Source: JAFGVL01 sp963662245
GTDB lineage: Bacteria > Bacteroidota > Bacteroidia > Bacteroidales > Paludibacteraceae
Direction: 5' to 3'
NCBI GenBank assembly: GCA_963662245.2
Contig: CAXXVQ010000009.1
Location: 62,001-126,000, forward strand
DNA length: 64,000 nucleotides
Shown one piece after another: positions 61,744-64,000 of the stretch. The notes below the pieces were generated by a model. The model was not told the DNA's origin. It was given only the letters and a program-made list of their open reading frames with translations, and did not search any database. Each line of letters opens with the position of its first letter. Position 1 is the first letter of the stretch. The position numbers and the translations under genes are program-made.

Positions 61744-61861
61744 GTTTGTTTTTTATTGATGATGGTTTTGTTAAATGTCTATTAAAGGTACTAAAAAATT
61801 ATAGATGAAAAAAGGCGTGTTGTGTTAAAAATATTAACGCTAACTATCTGATTTTAAACAA

Positions 61862-61892
61862 AAAAAGTCCCCGCTAAATTGACGAGGACTTT
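61862..61892 (-). terminator. Terminator of metG
   Basis: AAAGTCC-CG with CG-GGACTTT (one mismatch), loop CTAAATTGA, and a T-run on the minus strand, 21 bp after the metG stop. Confidence 0.8.
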
Positions 61893-61912
61893 GATTTATG
61901 ATAATAATAATT

Positions 61913-63949
61913 TTATTTTACTTCTGAGCCCGGTTTCACTGGACCTGTTGGGCCAATTACTACCAAACTACCATCGGCATTTTCAGCAGATAGGATCATT
62001 CCTTCTGAATCAATTCCTTTTAGTTTTCGAGGAGGGAAATTGGCAATAAAGCAAACTTGTTTTCCTACAAGGTCTTCAGGTTTATAGTACATCGCAATTC
62101 CTGAAAGGATAGTGCGTCCACCTAATCCATCATCAATTTTAAATTGAAGCAATTTATCAGCTTTAGGCACTTTGGTGCATTCAAGTACAGTTCCCACACG
62201 GATATCTAATTTTAAGAAATCGTCAAACGAAACATTTTCACGGTTTGGATTCGCAATTGCATTCTCTAGTTCGTTTGCTTTTTTAGTATCCAATAGCTTT
62301 TGTACTTGTGCTTCGATAACATCGTCTTCTAGTTTTTCAAAAAGAAGCTCAGGTTTATTTGTTTGATGTCCTGCCGGAAGTAAGTCTATGCTACCAAGTT
62401 CTGTCCAATTAAATTCAGGTCGGTTGATAAAGCCACGAAGTTTCTCTGATGAGAATGGCAAGAATGGTTCAAATGCGATAGCAAGGTTAGCAGTAATCTG
62501 TAAACTGATGTTCATGATTGTTGCTACGCGATCCATGTCCGTTTTAGCCAATTTCCAAGGCTCTGTGTCCGCCAAATACTTGTTCCCTATACGAGCTAGG
62601 TTCATCGCCTCTTTTTGCGCATCACGGAAGCGGAATACATTCAACAGCTTTTCTACTTCTTGTTTCACATCCGCAAATTCTTTCAGCGTTTCTTGATCGT
62701 AGTCAGTTAATTCGCCACGAGCAGGAATTTTACCATCAAAATATTTGTGAGTAAGAACCAATGCACGATTTACAAAGTTTCCGTATACAGCTACAAGTTC
62801 GTTGTTATTGCGAGCTTGAAAATCTTTCCAAGTAAAGTCATTGTCTTTTGTTTCAGGTGCATTTGCTGTAAGCACATAGCGCAAGATATCTTGTTTCCCG
62901 GGGAAATCTTCCAAATATTCATGTAACCAAACAGCCCAGTTGCGAGAAGTTGAGATTTTATCGCCTTCAAGGTTTAAGAATTCGTTAGCAGGTACATTTT
63001 CAGGTAAAATATAACTTCCTTCAGCTTTCAACATAGCCGGGAACACGATGCAGTGGAACACGATATTGTCTTTTCCAATAAAGTGTAATAGGCGAGTATC
63101 TTCATCTTTCCACCATTTTTCCCAAGTATCAGGAAGTAATTCTTTTGTGTTAGAGATGTATCCGATAGGAGCATCAAACCACACATAAAGCACTTTCCCT
63201 TCAGCTCCTTCAACAGGAACCGGAATTCCCCAATCCAAGTCACGACTTACAGCACGAGGTTGTAAGCCCATATCTAACCAACTTTTACATTGACCATAAA
63301 CATTTGGTTTCCATTCTTTGTGATCTTCAAGAATCCATTGGCGTAACCATCCTTCATGTTTGTCAAGAGGCAAATACCAGTGTTTTGTTTCTTTAAGTAC
63401 CGGAGTGCTTCCGCTAATAGCTGATTTTGGATTGATTAAATCAAGTGGACTTAATGAAGTTCCACATGCTTCACATTGGTCACCGTATGCACGCTCATTT
63501 TTGCAATGAGGGCAAGTTCCTGTGATATAGCGGTCTGCTAAGAATTGCTTAGCTTCTTCGTCGTAATATTGTTCCGAAGTTTGTTCGATGAATTCACCTT
63601 TATCATAAAGGGTTCTAAAGAAATTGGATGCAACTTCATGATGCGTTTTAGAGCTGGTCCGAGAATATACATCAAATGAAATCCCGAATTCTTCGAATGA
63701 TTTTTTGATGATTCCGTGGTAACGGTCAACAATATCTTGAGGTGTTACTCCTTCTTTTTTTGCTTTAATAGTGATAGGTACACCATGTTCGTCAGATCCT
63801 CCTACAAATAATACTTCTTCACCTTTTAACCTAAGGTAGCGAACATAAATATCAGCAGGGATGTATACTCCGGCTAAATGCCCGATGTGAACTGGTCCGT
63901 TAGCGTATGGTAAGGCAGATGTAACTGTGGTGCGTTTAAAATCTTTCAT
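61913..63949 (-). CDS. metG: Methionyl-tRNA synthetase
   Basis: The 678-residue class-I synthetase has the HIGH motif as PYANGPVHIGHLAG (residues 14-27) and a zinc-binding knuckle CPHC...CEAC near 144-160. The KMSKS motif reads GDKISTSRNWAV (KISTS), near residue 331. A C-terminal tRNA-binding OB domain is present (about 575-678, FLKLDIRVGTVLECTKVPKADKLL), as in MetRS of this phylum. It charges tRNA-Met. A -7 box lies upstream (63978-63985). Confidence 0.97.
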   Translation of the reverse strand: MKDFKRTTVTSALPYANGPVHIGHLAGVYIPADIYVRYLRLKGEEVLFVGGSDEHGVPITIKAKKEGVTPQDIVDRYHGIIKKSFEEFGISFDVYSRTSSKTHHEVASNFFRTLYDKGEFIEQTSEQYYDEEAKQFLADRYITGTCPHCKNERAYGDQCEACGTSLSPLDLINPKSAISGSTPVLKETKHWYLPLDKHEGWLRQWILEDHKEWKPNVYGQCKSWLDMGLQPRAVSRDLDWGIPVPVEGAEGKVLYVWFDAPIGYISNTKELLPDTWEKWWKDEDTRLLHFIGKDNIVFHCIVFPAMLKAEGSYILPENVPANEFLNLEGDKISTSRNWAVWLHEYLEDFPGKQDILRYVLTANAPETKDNDFTWKDFQARNNNELVAVYGNFVNRALVLTHKYFDGKIPARGELTDYDQETLKEFADVKQEVEKLLNVFRFRDAQKEAMNLARIGNKYLADTEPWKLAKTDMDRVATIMNISLQITANLAIAFEPFLPFSSEKLRGFINRPEFNWTELGSIDLLPAGHQTNKPELLFEKLEDDVIEAQVQKLLDTKKANELENAIANPNRENVSFDDFLKLDIRVGTVLECTKVPKADKLLQFKIDDGLGGRTILSGIAMYYKPEDLVGKQVCFIANFPPRKLKGIDSEGMILSAENADGSLVVIGPTGPVKPGSEVK

Positions 63950-63977
63950 AATGAATTAAAACAAAAAAATTAGGCTG

Positions 63978-63985
63978 CAAAGATA
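63978..63985 (-). promoter_or_regulatory. Candidate -7 box for metG
   Basis: CAAAGATA (TATCTTTG on the minus strand), 29 bp before the start. The -33 element would fall beyond the window. Confidence 0.45.
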
Positions 63986-64000
63986 GGGAAAATGTGTCAA

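Noticed and set aside
1..64000. tRNA, rRNA, CRISPR array, transposase or toxin-antitoxin pair
   Set aside because: I looked through all gaps longer than about 150 bp and saw no cloverleaf-like arrangement, no regularly spaced direct repeats and no transposase or toxin-antitoxin ORFs. A dedicated covariance-model scan would be decisive.

Overview
The window is a 64 kb piece of a low-GC Bacteroidota chromosome, most likely from the Bacteroidales/Marinilabiliales side. Evidence: lineage-typical families (DUF4271 beside HemD, DUF2851, DUF2723, GldA, a PCMD-type lipoprotein, viroplasmin-RNase H, TGS-uridine kinase), recurrent -7 promoter boxes of the Bacteroidota form TAnnTTTG, and little Shine-Dalgarno signal. 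I see no rRNA, tRNA, CRISPR array, transposase or prophage genes. Nearly all genes look intact; the window edge truncates only hemD at the left, and metG ends about 50 bp before the right edge.

Layout. 1-4.7 kb: hemD (partial), DUF4271 and a LOG-family gene on the minus strand, then a plus-strand NAD-dependent epimerase and a TPR protein, a roughly 290 bp nested palindromic element, and a DUF1622 membrane protein. 4.9-10.6 kb: argD-like aminotransferase (minus), then nucleoside kinase, rpoN, a PAP2-like membrane protein and tadA (plus). 10.6-14.9 kb: accessory-looking, AT-rich segment with a PCMD lipoprotein, two outer-membrane-type proteins, two very small genes and long noncoding stretches. 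14.9-24.6 kb: a long minus-strand run with nadA, ygiD, deoC, mazG-like, dtd, uvrC, apt, mnmG and an SDR gene. The apt-mnmG gap carries four identical parS-like 16-mers mixed with family repeats. 24.7-26.3 kb: xerD and RNase H.

26.3-35.8 kb is a surface-glycan module: O-antigen ligase/polymerase-like protein, DUF5672 protein, GT2, GT10 (fucosyltransferase-like), LTA-synthase-like phosphoglycerol transferase, a two-domain glycosyltransferase and a Wzx-type flippase. 35.9-45.5 kb: ruvB, gldA, murF, a membrane GT2, a Rieske-fold lipoprotein without canonical ligands, gyrB, a second LOG gene, a GH16-fold protein that has lost all three catalytic carboxylates, and a SIS-domain isomerase without CBS domains.

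45.6-64 kb: M23/LysM peptidase, ndk, recG, ispD, SPOR protein, folE, DUF2851, polysaccharide deacetylase, DUF2723 membrane glycosyltransferase-like protein, aroA, two secreted unknowns, tcdA, MaoC-like hydratase, a tandem pair of YflT-like membrane proteins, and metG.

Most of the window is housekeeping. The items most worth a second look are the parS-like cluster, the palindromic element with covarying cores, the catalytically dead GH16-like protein, the glycan module with its two-domain transferase, the tandem YflT-like pair, and the small secreted cysteine-rich protein.
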